Origin: a bacterium
GTDB taxonomy: Bacteria > Eremiobacterota > Eremiobacteria > Baltobacterales > Baltobacteraceae
Length of the DNA stretch: 8,387 nucleotides
Assembly (NCBI GenBank): GCA_021781095.1
Contig: JAJXXM010000187.1
Location: 346 to 8,732 of the forward strand
Direction of reading: 5' to 3'
The position numbers were made by a program, and so were the translations under genes. Below the pieces are notes generated by a model. It was not told the origin of the DNA and made no database searches. It saw only the letters and a list, made by a program, of their open reading frames with translations. Of the stretch, positions 1 through 6,235 are shown piece by piece (within the stretch, counting starts at the first letter, position 1; each line of letters begins with the position of its first letter).

Positions 1-79
1 CCTTAGAGACCGCGGGGGAGTGGGGGGTGAGCGTGCAGGCCAGCGCTATCTGCTGCTATCGCTATTTGGAGGTTCTACA
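1..79. other. Upstream flank, no gene resolved
   Basis: Lead-in to the first gene. The frame of the first gene is open from base 2, so a start outside the window cannot be excluded. The peptide this stretch would add is Gly/Arg-rich and would place extra residues in front of a good signal peptide, so I read it as non-coding. Three GCTAT copies lie close together near 46-65. I see no convincing -35/-10 pair. Confidence 0.4.
68..72 (+). promoter_or_regulatory. Shine-Dalgarno GGAGG selecting a TTG start
   Basis: A consensus GGAGG lies 7 bases before an in-frame TTG at 80-82, which is ideal spacing. The GTG at 20 precedes this site, and the ATG at 98 would be 25 bases away. This site therefore decides the start of the first gene. 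Confidence 0.65.
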
Positions 80-538
80 TTGCCGGTATTTCGGAAAATG
101 ACGTTTGTCGCATTTTCTTTTTTCTTGTTCTTAAGCGTTTCCGTAGCTCGGTCGGCTCCCCTTACTCGCGTACTACCCAATCGAATAACTTTGAAATATC
201 TCGTAGGTGACGCCGTTCACCGCACCTATCGACAGGAGAAAGAAGGTAACGGCCAGCGGAAGGGGCACTTTGGCGCTCCGAGTCGGCAATCTCCGCACTG
301 GCGGCTCCTAAATCCCGTTCTTATCTCACGGGGCGTGGTTGCGTTCCGAGGAGCGCGTGGGCCTATTTCAGCGTTTCAAGTTGTGATATTGGGATCCACG
401 AGGGTTTACGGTGTTGCGATTACATCGCTCTATTCGTATGTGTATAACCCGCGAACCGGTGCGTTACTGCAGCGCAGCATCTCGCCTGCTTCGGCGGCTA
501 CAGCCCGGGCGCACGGCTTCCCTGTGAACGCGTTTTAG
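80..538 (+). CDS. Hypothetical secreted protein with Sec signal peptide
   Basis: I do not recognise a family. From the TTG start the protein has 152 residues. It opens with a short basic stretch (PVFRK), then a hydrophobic core (MTFVAFSFFLFLSVSVA), then a likely signal peptidase I site near ARSA|PL, so export is well supported. The mature part is basic and has no Cys and no further membrane segment. Its C-terminal half alternates hydrophobic and polar residues (VVILGSTRVYGVAITSLYSYVYNP), suggesting a small beta-rich fold. The stop codon is part of the ribosome-binding site of the next gene, 12 bases downstream, so the two are probably co-transcribed. Base composition is lower in GC than the minus-strand genes at the right. 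The ATG at 98 (146 residues) is the alternative start; it would remove the basic n-region. Confidence 0.6.
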   Translation: MPVFRKMTFVAFSFFLFLSVSVARSAPLTRVLPNRITLKYLVGDAVHRTYRQEKEGNGQRKGHFGAPSRQSPHWRLLNPVLISRGVVAFRGARGPISAFQVVILGSTRVYGVAITSLYSYVYNPRTGALLQRSISPASAATARAHGFPVNAF

Positions 539-541
539 GGG
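537..541 (+). promoter_or_regulatory. Ribosome-binding site AGGGG overlapping the upstream stop codon
   Basis: AGGGG begins inside the TAG stop of the preceding gene and lies 9 bases before the ATG at 551. Ribosomes ending on the first gene would sit on this site, so the two genes may be translationally linked. Confidence 0.5.
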
Positions 542-550
542 TACGGCAAT

Positions 551-2398
551 ATGAAACACCATTCATGGCTTTTCACGATACTTCAAACAGCGTTTTCAAT
601 CGCATTGCTTGCGGTTCCGCTGGTGGGTTGCGGGGCTGCACAGAGTCTTTTCAATTATATATCGGCACCGCCGACACCTCCACCTGGATCCTTTGCAGCG
701 TTCGGCGTCGATTATTATCCGGGATGTTTGGACGGAAATCTTAGCGGCCACCCTGCGGAGGAGAGCAACATCTCAACCACGCTCACGAATGCAGGATGGA
801 GAGATATCGATTTTCAGACCGATCCGGCAACTGAAAGCGGTCAGCAGCCGAATGTCACTGCGGATAGCATCGTCAGTGCAGTGAATCAAGGCGCCTCGGC
901 GATATTTTTCGGAGGCCATGGAAACACTGGCGACATATTGTTCAGCGACGCGTGTCTAACCACGGGCTCCATCAACCAAAGTTTCTGGGGGGTTGGATCC
1001 TCTCAAGGGCAGCAAGGAAATTCGCCCCCGAATACCGTCGGGACGCCCTTTCTCGGGCACAGCATTAAGTGGCTCTTTCTCGACAGCTCTGATACAGTGG
1101 CGCCCGATGCAAACGTGGATCCAGGCGACGATTCGGCGGATATTGTCCCCACCGGAAGCTGGGCTAACCTATTTGGCGATACCTCGGGAGACAATCTTGA
1201 AAACGGTGTTCAAACCGGGGCGTCGCTCCGCGGTGTGTACGGCTATTGGCAGGCACCCGGAAGCTGCTCAACCTCAAACCAGTATAGTCAAACCAGGGAA
1301 TGCGATGTCACTGACACGAAGGGTGAAACGGCGATGACGCTTTTCGTCGACAATATTACTGCGTCGAAGCCGCAAGACCTTAACGATGCATGGATCCAAG
1401 CAAGCCAAAGCGCAGGGATGTCGCATCGGTGGGCGATCATTCAGGACTGCCATGCGGAGAATGACGTTTTTTCCGGGCAAAACGGAACGTTCAATCAGTC
1501 GCTTGGAGGAAACCTTTGTTTTACCAATCCCAACGGATTTTCAAACATCCTAATGACCACTCCGGTTGCTCATGCGACTTTTACGCTCGAGCCGCAGGCC
1601 CTTCAAGCCCGCGTCGTCGATGTTCCGGGCCTTCTTCAACGCGTACAAGAAGCTGTTCCAGCAGTTGGGCCAATTTCTGTAACGGATGCTAACGGTGTGC
1701 GGCGCTACGAGACGCAAGGTGGGCTTACGGTTGCCGATTACTACGGCACCTCCGGCGGTGTCGTCTATTACGGCCATATTTTGAGCAATCCGATTCAGTT
1801 TTCGCAAGCTGACGCAATTACGACAGCCGAGCAATATATCAACGAAAGCTCGGGTATGCCAGGCGATGCAGCGCTGTCGTCGATCGTTCCAGTCTACACC
1901 ACCGCCGACGGCAGCGGTAGCCGCGTGCTGATCGCGTACGAGCTCATTTGGACTCACGATAATGCGCCCGTTGCGGGAGGCGACGCGATCATCGTCGATA
2001 TAGACGACGTTCACACCGTAACGACCGAGTGCTTGCAGCATAAGGTAATAATTCCAAACGGCTACCAGCATCCGATTATCATCTGCGTCTCGTCAAAAAC
2101 GACGGTAACGGATACTCCGAGCGTCCCGTACTCCTACTATCTCTGGCGCGAGCCCGCCGGTACCCGTCAGATCATGTCAGCCGGCCGTTCTACCGGACAA
2201 GCCTCGATCGATGCATACACCGCGTCGCTTACGCTCCCCGCACCGCAAAATGTCGTTTCCTATCGCAGCGGCTACTGGACCGGGGGAATCTTAAGCGGTG
2301 ATTCGATGGAGCATCCGGCGTGGCTGTTTACGTTGAAAAACGGTGACGTTGTCGCGGTGGATGCTTTTTCCGGACGAATCCTTGGGTCGAATGACTAA
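551..2398 (+). CDS. Lipoprotein with caspase-fold-like (DUF6345-type) domain and PepSY-like C-terminus
   Basis: A 615-residue exported lipoprotein. The hydrophobic segment at 7-26 ends in the lipobox LVGC (Cys27), followed by a Pro-rich tether (APPTPPPG, 39-46). Residues about 48-320 resemble secreted proteins annotated DUF6345. Two hydrophobic strands end in diagnostic motifs: AIFFGGHGN (117-125), giving the His-Gly of clan CD (caspase-fold) peptidases, and KWLFLDSSD (173-181), where that fold normally has LDAC. The expected catalytic Cys is therefore Ser. A later WAIIQDC (294-300) offers Cys300, but 177 residues after the His rather than about 57. From about 400 on, two stretches (418-486 and 553-612, ending HPAWLFTLKNGDVVAVDAFSG) look like PepSY modules, which are common in secreted protease propeptides and inhibitors. 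Eight Cys besides Cys27 could form disulfides. The fold call is from motifs by eye; activity is uncertain and it may be a pseudo-enzyme. Confidence 0.75.
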   Translation: MKHHSWLFTILQTAFSIALLAVPLVGCGAAQSLFNYISAPPTPPPGSFAAFGVDYYPGCLDGNLSGHPAEESNISTTLTNAGWRDIDFQTDPATESGQQPNVTADSIVSAVNQGASAIFFGGHGNTGDILFSDACLTTGSINQSFWGVGSSQGQQGNSPPNTVGTPFLGHSIKWLFLDSSDTVAPDANVDPGDDSADIVPTGSWANLFGDTSGDNLENGVQTGASLRGVYGYWQAPGSCSTSNQYSQTRECDVTDTKGETAMTLFVDNITASKPQDLNDAWIQASQSAGMSHRWAIIQDCHAENDVFSGQNGTFNQSLGGNLCFTNPNGFSNILMTTPVAHATFTLEPQALQARVVDVPGLLQRVQEAVPAVGPISVTDANGVRRYETQGGLTVADYYGTSGGVVYYGHILSNPIQFSQADAITTAEQYINESSGMPGDAALSSIVPVYTTADGSGSRVLIAYELIWTHDNAPVAGGDAIIVDIDDVHTVTTECLQHKVIIPNGYQHPIIICVSSKTTVTDTPSVPYSYYLWREPAGTRQIMSAGRSTGQASIDAYTASLTLPAPQNVVSYRSGYWTGGILSGDSMEHPAWLFTLKNGDVVAVDAFSGRILGSND

Positions 2399-2514
2399 AT
2401 GACATACATATATTGCGCCGACCGAGGCAGCGCCTCTGTGCTGCCCTCTCGTCGACCAGAGGCATTTAGAAGTCGTCCGCGATGTAAATGCGGCGATAGG
2501 GCCGTCTCGGCGTC
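2399..2514 (+). other. 116-base intergenic leader before the third gene
   Basis: This is the only sizeable gap in the plus-strand cluster. It holds the nested inverted repeats at 2424-2463, described separately. Near the next ATG, GCCG (2501-2504) can pair with CGGC at 2491-2494 or at 2508-2511; such 4-base stems are weak and common in GC-rich DNA. The only Shine-Dalgarno-like bases (TAGGG, 2497-2501) are 13 bases from the ATG. No T-run follows any hairpin, so I do not call an intrinsic terminator. TGTAAAT at 2483-2489 could be an extended -10, but no fitting -35 is visible. Confidence 0.4.
2424..2463 (+). repeat. Nested inverted repeats with pseudoknot geometry
   Basis: GGCAGC (2426-2431) pairs with GCTGCC (2440-2445), leaving an 8-base loop. 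Seven bases of that loop, GCCTCTG (2432-2438), are perfectly complementary to CAGAGGC (2457-2463) downstream. This is the layout of an H-type pseudoknot, or of two mutually exclusive hairpins. The GCCTC in the loop could also pair with GAGGC at 2424-2428 through a 3-base loop. The first stem can be extended by two pairs with one bulged C. A regulatory role for the downstream genes is inference. Confidence 0.45.
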
Positions 2515-3243
2515 ATGATAGGAAACTCACGACGATTGCTTCTCGCCTTTTCGTGCATCGTGGGCTTTAACAGCTGCGCTAGGATAAGATCGTGGCAAGC
2601 GGCGTCGTACGCAAGATCGCAGAGCCCTCAGATTGCCTTGGCGATTCGAGTGTTTTTGGCGAAGAGCCCGATTATCTATTACGTTGGAACCGGACGGCTT
2701 TTGCCGAACCAGAATAGGAAGGCGTTGCCCCTTGTGCGCAGTGGAATTGTAACAATCGTTCGCTTACCGCGAGGGAATCAAGCAACTGGGCGGCTCGATG
2801 TCTTTGTGACTCGATTGACGACCAAAGGTAAAGATATCGCGCGAGAGGACGATTGGAGACTATTAGGCTCTAGTTCGATTGGTCAGTCTTTTGCGGTTTC
2901 GGTCGGTACGTTGCGTCTTGCGAAAATGATTTCCCTAACACCACTGTCGGCCCGCCTGCCGTGGTGGTCAAACAAGACCGATCAACGGCGCTGTCTTACG
3001 GTGAAGTATTCCGCACGCTTTATTTTATTTAAAGCAGGTTACGACCTTATGCGCGTAAACGGAGGTAATGGAAGACCCGTCTTAGGCAGCGTGGAATGGG
3101 CATTCCCGCAGCCGATGTCGGCAATTATTGATTCTGCACCACGATTTGCCGACGCCGGGAAATCGGTAATCGAAGTTGCTAATGTTTGCGATGGGCAAAA
3201 ACGTGGCTGGCATGTTGTCTTCCCGCCAGAGGGAAGCCTGTAG
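2515..3243 (+). CDS. Hypothetical exported protein, possible lipoprotein
   Basis: A 242-residue protein of no family I recognise. The N-terminus (NSRRLLLAFSCIVGF) has two Arg and then a hydrophobic core, consistent with an export signal. Cys21 follows in FNSC, a poor lipobox, so lipidation is only possible. The rest is basic and beta-rich without further membrane segments. Near the C-terminus, VKYSARFILFKAGYDLMRV (163-181) and a Gly-Trp-His-Val-Val-Phe stretch (231-236) hint at a small beta-sandwich or barrel module. The start has only weak Shine-Dalgarno support. One 60-base line (2641-2700) counts 50% GC, the lowest I counted, and codons such as AGG, ATA and AGA are frequent, which could mean recent acquisition. 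The stop lies 16 bases before the secretin ATG, so co-transcription is likely. Confidence 0.55.
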   Translation: MIGNSRRLLLAFSCIVGFNSCARIRSWQAASYARSQSPQIALAIRVFLAKSPIIYYVGTGRLLPNQNRKALPLVRSGIVTIVRLPRGNQATGRLDVFVTRLTTKGKDIAREDDWRLLGSSSIGQSFAVSVGTLRLAKMISLTPLSARLPWWSNKTDQRRCLTVKYSARFILFKAGYDLMRVNGGNGRPVLGSVEWAFPQPMSAIIDSAPRFADAGKSVIEVANVCDGQKRGWHVVFPPEGSL

Positions 3244-3259
3244 GCCGGAATTCGGACGA

Positions 3260-4747
3260 ATGTGTCGCATAGCGGGTGCCGTGCACGCGCACCTTTGGCG
3301 TAGGATTCTCTTGGCACTCGTCGCTGCGAACCTCATCGGCTGTTTTACGTGCCGCTCGGTGGAGGCGTTACCCGGCTACGTGCTGACGCACGCTTCGCTT
3401 CACGAGAGTGCCAACGGTGTCTCGGTGCGGGTTCGATTCTCAGGCGGCCTTGCGCCTTATACTGTGGTCAATCGCTCGTCGACGTCGTTTGTGTTCGTTT
3501 TTTCGCGTGCGATGGTGCGCTCCGCGGGTGTACATGTGCCGCGCGCGCGGGGGATCGTTTCCTCGCTTCGTCTTATTAGCGTGGGAAGCAGCGTCACGCT
3601 CGATCTCTCGACCTCGGAACCTGTGACTCCGCGGGTCGTTCCTGGGGTATCGGATCTCACGATTTATCTTGCACCGACGACCGCGATGGGGCAAACGATT
3701 ACTGCATCAATCGTGGCTCCGGCCTCTTCGCTCGCGACGATCACGCAAGTCGTGCGCCTGCGTCATGCCAGCCTCGACGAGATAGCAGCGCTCTTTTCGC
3801 CTTCGCCGATGCACGGTGGCCGGTCGTTCCAGACGACCTCAATCCTTTCGCAGGCTCCCTTGAGCGGCGGTGGTTACGGAGGTGGGCAATCCTTCGGCGG
3901 CACGCTTCCGGGCGGTTCGCTCACCCTCGATATGCGCAATCAGCTCGGGTCGCAACGCATCTCGGATAACGTAGCTATTGATCGTCGGCTCAACGCGGTT
4001 ATCGTCACCGGAACGCCTGAACAGGTCGCGCCGATCGTTGCGGAGATAAAAGCGGTCGATCGCCCCGACGCTCGCCAGACAAGCGTGCAACTCGATGCGA
4101 AGATCTTCGAGCTGACGAGCAGCGGTGCGCGACAAGTCGGCATTAACTTCGCGCAGAACGGACCGTTCGCGACTGCAACGCTGCTTTCGCAGACGCTCCA
4201 GAAACCGCAACTTCAGGCGACCTTTCAGGCGCAGCTCTTCGCGTTGATCCAGCAAGGGAAAGGGACGCTTATTTCGGCCCCGCGGCTGCGTACGCTGAGC
4301 GGCACGGAGGCCTCGATCCTTACCGGCGATGCACTCCCGGTCGTGACGACGATTACCTATCCCGGGAATCCGCCGACCGTTCAGGAGCAGTTGCAATACG
4401 TCAACGTCGGCGTCCACCTTCAAGTTCGCCCCTATGTCTCCAGCAGCGGGTACGTAACGTCGGTGGTGCTTGCAGAAGTCTCCAACGTGACGGGCTTTAT
4501 CCAGGGGAACATTCCGCAGATCAGCCAGCGCCAGGCCATTGCCACCGTACGGGTTCGGAACGGGCAGCCGTTCGTGATCGGTGGGCTGCTGCAAAACAAC
4601 GACATCACCTCGATCGCACGCGTCCCGCTCCTATCGCGGATACCGCTCTTCGGCGATCTCTTCAAGCTGGAGAGCACGACGCACGAGGTAACGAATCTCT
4701 ACGTCGTGATCACTCCGCATATCGTTACCTCGGCAAGTGCCCCGTGA
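3260..4747 (+). CDS. AMIN-domain secretin (PilQ/GspD-like outer-membrane channel)
   Basis: Secretins form large gated rings in the outer membrane for type IV pili and type II/III secretion. From ATG 3260 the protein has 495 residues. It has a signal sequence with WRR, a hydrophobic core and either a lipobox LIGC (25-28) or an SPase I site at VEA|LP (36/37). An AMIN peptidoglycan-binding domain follows at about 41-138. An N1-type secretin_N domain lies at about 164-270 (VVRLRHASLDEIA; then DNVAIDRRLNAVIVTGTPEQ) with a Gly-rich insert at 203-214. The secretin core spans about 275-490 (LISAPRLRTLSGTEASILTG, and the hallmark VPLLSRIPLFGDLF at 455-468). It is shorter than typical PilQ/GspD. The in-frame ATG at 3176 would overlap the previous gene by 68 bases and place polar residues ahead of the signal, so I reject it; GTG 3281 is also possible. 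No pilMNOP or gsp genes adjoin. The last bases GTGA couple it to the next gene. Confidence 0.9.
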   Translation: MCRIAGAVHAHLWRRILLALVAANLIGCFTCRSVEALPGYVLTHASLHESANGVSVRVRFSGGLAPYTVVNRSSTSFVFVFSRAMVRSAGVHVPRARGIVSSLRLISVGSSVTLDLSTSEPVTPRVVPGVSDLTIYLAPTTAMGQTITASIVAPASSLATITQVVRLRHASLDEIAALFSPSPMHGGRSFQTTSILSQAPLSGGGYGGGQSFGGTLPGGSLTLDMRNQLGSQRISDNVAIDRRLNAVIVTGTPEQVAPIVAEIKAVDRPDARQTSVQLDAKIFELTSSGARQVGINFAQNGPFATATLLSQTLQKPQLQATFQAQLFALIQQGKGTLISAPRLRTLSGTEASILTGDALPVVTTITYPGNPPTVQEQLQYVNVGVHLQVRPYVSSSGYVTSVVLAEVSNVTGFIQGNIPQISQRQAIATVRVRNGQPFVIGGLLQNNDITSIARVPLLSRIPLFGDLFKLESTTHEVTNLYVVITPHIVTSASAP

Positions 4748-5376
4748 CGGCCCGGTCGCTGCCGATGGCGGCTATAACGATGTTGCTGCTACTCTCGAGC
4801 ACGTACTGCGAAGCCGCCGCAGCGAAGCGGCCGGTCGTGTTGTTCCTAGGCGCAAGCGAGACTGCCGGGTACGGGCTATCGAGCACCGCCTTCGCTTTCC
4901 CACACCTCGTCGCACGACGGTGCGGCGTTTCGGCGCAGGTGAGCGCAACACCCGACGTGCCGACGCTACTCCGTCGGCCGAGGATCCCGGTTCACGTTGG
5001 GGGGATCGTGATCGTGATCTCCTTCATCGATGCATACGTGCCTGCACCTCGCGGTGCCGTTCGCCGGTGGCTCGATCCATTTGTTTTCGCGGCGCCGACC
5101 CTGATTGTTACGACCCCTCGGATCGACGAGATGGGCATTCTCGCGCCGACGTTGGCCGGGAAGCAACGCCGCCTGTATGCGCAAATTGACCGCGACGCGC
5201 GCGTCGAGCATGCGGCACGCCTCGCTTTGGTGCTGCCTGCGCCACGCGCGCGTTACCTTCAGCGAGATGGTATCCACCCAAACGTTCGCGGGGATCGGCT
5301 CATTGCCCGGGGCGTCGAATCGTGGCTTCGAGGTACGGGGCTGTGCCCTGGGTCGCGGCAAAAAAAGGGGCGCTAG
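4744..5376 (+). CDS. SGNH/GDSL-like hydrolase, periplasmic, with degenerate oxyanion block
   Basis: SGNH enzymes are esterases, lipases or acyl-ester hydrolases acting on lipids, glycans or peptidoglycan. The 210-residue protein has a signal peptide (ITMLLLLSSTYCEAAAA, about 11-27). Block I is VVLFLGASETAGYG, with the presumed nucleophile Ser38, where the classic motif is GDS. Block V is DGIHPNVRG, with Asp175 and His178 of the triad. The strand that should end in the block III GxND reads VIVISFID (89-96), so the oxyanion-hole Gly and Asn are replaced, and no clear block II Gly is visible. It may be weakly active, divergent or non-catalytic. The GTG start overlaps the secretin stop in GTGA with no Shine-Dalgarno site, indicating translational coupling; ATG 4765 is an alternative. 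The 3' end overlaps the convergent ftcD gene and encodes a basic tail (RQKKGR). Confidence 0.75.
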   Translation: MTARSLPMAAITMLLLLSSTYCEAAAAKRPVVLFLGASETAGYGLSSTAFAFPHLVARRCGVSAQVSATPDVPTLLRRPRIPVHVGGIVIVISFIDAYVPAPRGAVRRWLDPFVFAAPTLIVTTPRIDEMGILAPTLAGKQRRLYAQIDRDARVEHAARLALVLPAPRARYLQRDGIHPNVRGDRLIARGVESWLRGTGLCPGSRQKKGR

Positions 5377-5387
5377 CGAATCGCGCC
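5360..5387 (-). terminator. Rho-independent terminator of the radA-ftcD transcript
   Basis: Read on the minus strand, GGCGC (5387-5383), a 9-base loop and GCGCC (5373-5369) form a GC-only stem, followed by CC and then seven T (5366-5360). The left arm lies in the last ftcD sense codons, the ftcD stop falls at the end of the loop and start of the right arm, and the T-run lies inside the coding end of the convergent hydrolase gene. The 5-base stem is short, so it may be leaky. It does not terminate plus-strand transcripts, because the A-run precedes the stem there. Confidence 0.6.
5361..5367 (+). other. A AAA AAG slippery heptamer in frameshift register
   Basis: In the hydrolase frame the codons are CAA AAA AAG, the X XXY YYZ register of the strongest known bacterial -1 frameshift site (as in E. 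coli dnaX). The hairpin at 5369-5387 starts 1 base later. A -1 slip would avoid the stop at 5374, read 28 further codons and stop at TAG 5451-5453, giving about 236 residues. The spacer is shorter than in dnaX, and the A-run is fully explained as the minus-strand terminator T-tract, so function is unproven. Confidence 0.25.
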
Positions 5388-6230
5388 GTTATCGAGTGCG
5401 AGGTAGTCTGCGACCGCATCGTCGAGTGCGTCGCGCGGAATGAGACCGATTAGCTCGCTTCTTCCTAACGTTATGCCACGCTTTGCAGCGGCCGCTTCGG
5501 CGCTGCGTCGCAGCTGCATCGGCGAGGTCGCGCGATACTGCGTGATATTGAACGAGAGTTGCACGCGCCTGTCGTCGAGCCGAAAGGCGAGCGCGCGAAT
5601 GCCGGGAAGGCCGCCGTTGCGTTCGCGCAGCTCGGCGGCGATCGCTCTCCCCGCTGCGATGTCCTCGCTCTCGAGTTCGATATTCCAAGCGACGAGGATC
5701 TCGCGTGCGCCGACCGCGATCGCCCCGGCACTCTCGTGAGCGGGGATATCGCCGATATCGGGGCGGTCGTTCCGCGCGAAGCGAGCTGCGAGCCCCTCGA
5801 AGCCGTCGCGCCGGGCGTTGGCGAGCAATCGTCGCTCGGGGATCAGTGCGGCTTCGCCGTAGAGGAAACTCGGAATTCCCTCGCATTGCCAAATTTCGCG
5901 TGCCGCGCTGCGCGCGAGATCGACCGCTTCGGCCATCGGTGCGTCGCCGAGCGGAACGAAGGGCAGCACGTCGAGTGCGCCGATGCGCGGATGGAGGCCG
6001 TGGTGCGAGCGAAGGTCGATGCGATCGCGGGCGACGCGTGCGAGCGCGAGTGCCGCTCGGAGCAGGCATTTGCCGTCTCCCACGATCGTGAGAACGCTGC
6101 GGTGGTGCGCCGCGTCGGAGCTACGGTCGAGGACGTGCGCGCCCGTCGCTTCAACCGCGACGATGGCGCGCCGTATCGTTTCGTCGTTGCGCCCCTCGGA
6201 GAGATTGGGGACGAGTTCGAAGAGGTGCAC
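5373..6230 (-). CDS. ftcD: Glutamate formimidoyltransferase (formiminotransferase domain only)
   Basis: Transfers the formimino group of N-formimino-L-glutamate to tetrahydrofolate in the cytoplasm, the last step of one histidine degradation route; such enzymes can also handle 5-formyl-tetrahydrofolate. The 285 residues cover both formiminotransferase subdomains with no cyclodeaminase domain. Signature stretches are FELVPNLSEGRN (4-15), HHRSVLTIVG (42-51), HGLHPRIGALDVLPFVP (77-93), GIPSFLYGEAA (118-128), AGAIAVGAREILVAWN (168-183) and SELIGLIPRDAL (258-269). His80 matches the catalytic His82 of the pig enzyme. The usual HNR of the third strand is HHR here. The start is GTG at 6230, 5 bases after the radA stop with only a weak ribosome site, so it is probably co-transcribed with radA. 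No hutH, hutU or hutI is in the window. Its end overlaps the convergent hydrolase gene by CTAG. Confidence 0.93.
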   Translation of the reverse strand: MHLFELVPNLSEGRNDETIRRAIVAVEATGAHVLDRSSDAAHHRSVLTIVGDGKCLLRAALALARVARDRIDLRSHHGLHPRIGALDVLPFVPLGDAPMAEAVDLARSAAREIWQCEGIPSFLYGEAALIPERRLLANARRDGFEGLAARFARNDRPDIGDIPAHESAGAIAVGAREILVAWNIELESEDIAAGRAIAAELRERNGGLPGIRALAFRLDDRRVQLSFNITQYRATSPMQLRRSAEAAAAKRGITLGRSELIGLIPRDALDDAVADYLALDNGAIR

Positions 6231-6235
6231 GAGCG

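Noticed and set aside
392..1397. Five GGATCC hexamers within about 1 kb (392, 686, 995, 1117, 1392), with a sixth at 4982
   Set aside because: They fall in different reading frames with no shared flanking sequence or regular spacing, so chance clustering is the simplest explanation.
2399..2470. Rho-independent terminator after the lipoprotein gene
   Set aside because: The inverted repeats are real but no T-run follows them on the plus strand, so I list them as structure, not as a terminator.
2483..2489. Extended -10-like TGTAAAT before the third gene
   Set aside because: No matching -35 at usual spacing and a poor match to TATAAT; too weak to call a promoter.
3176..3259. Upstream secretin start at 3176
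   Set aside because: It would overlap the preceding gene by 68 bases and put polar residues in front of the export signal; ATG 3260 gives normal spacing and a proper signal peptide.
3839..4594. Minus-strand open frame of 251 codons opposite the secretin
   Set aside because: The plus-strand secretin domains are unambiguous across this stretch; the antisense translation shows no family features.
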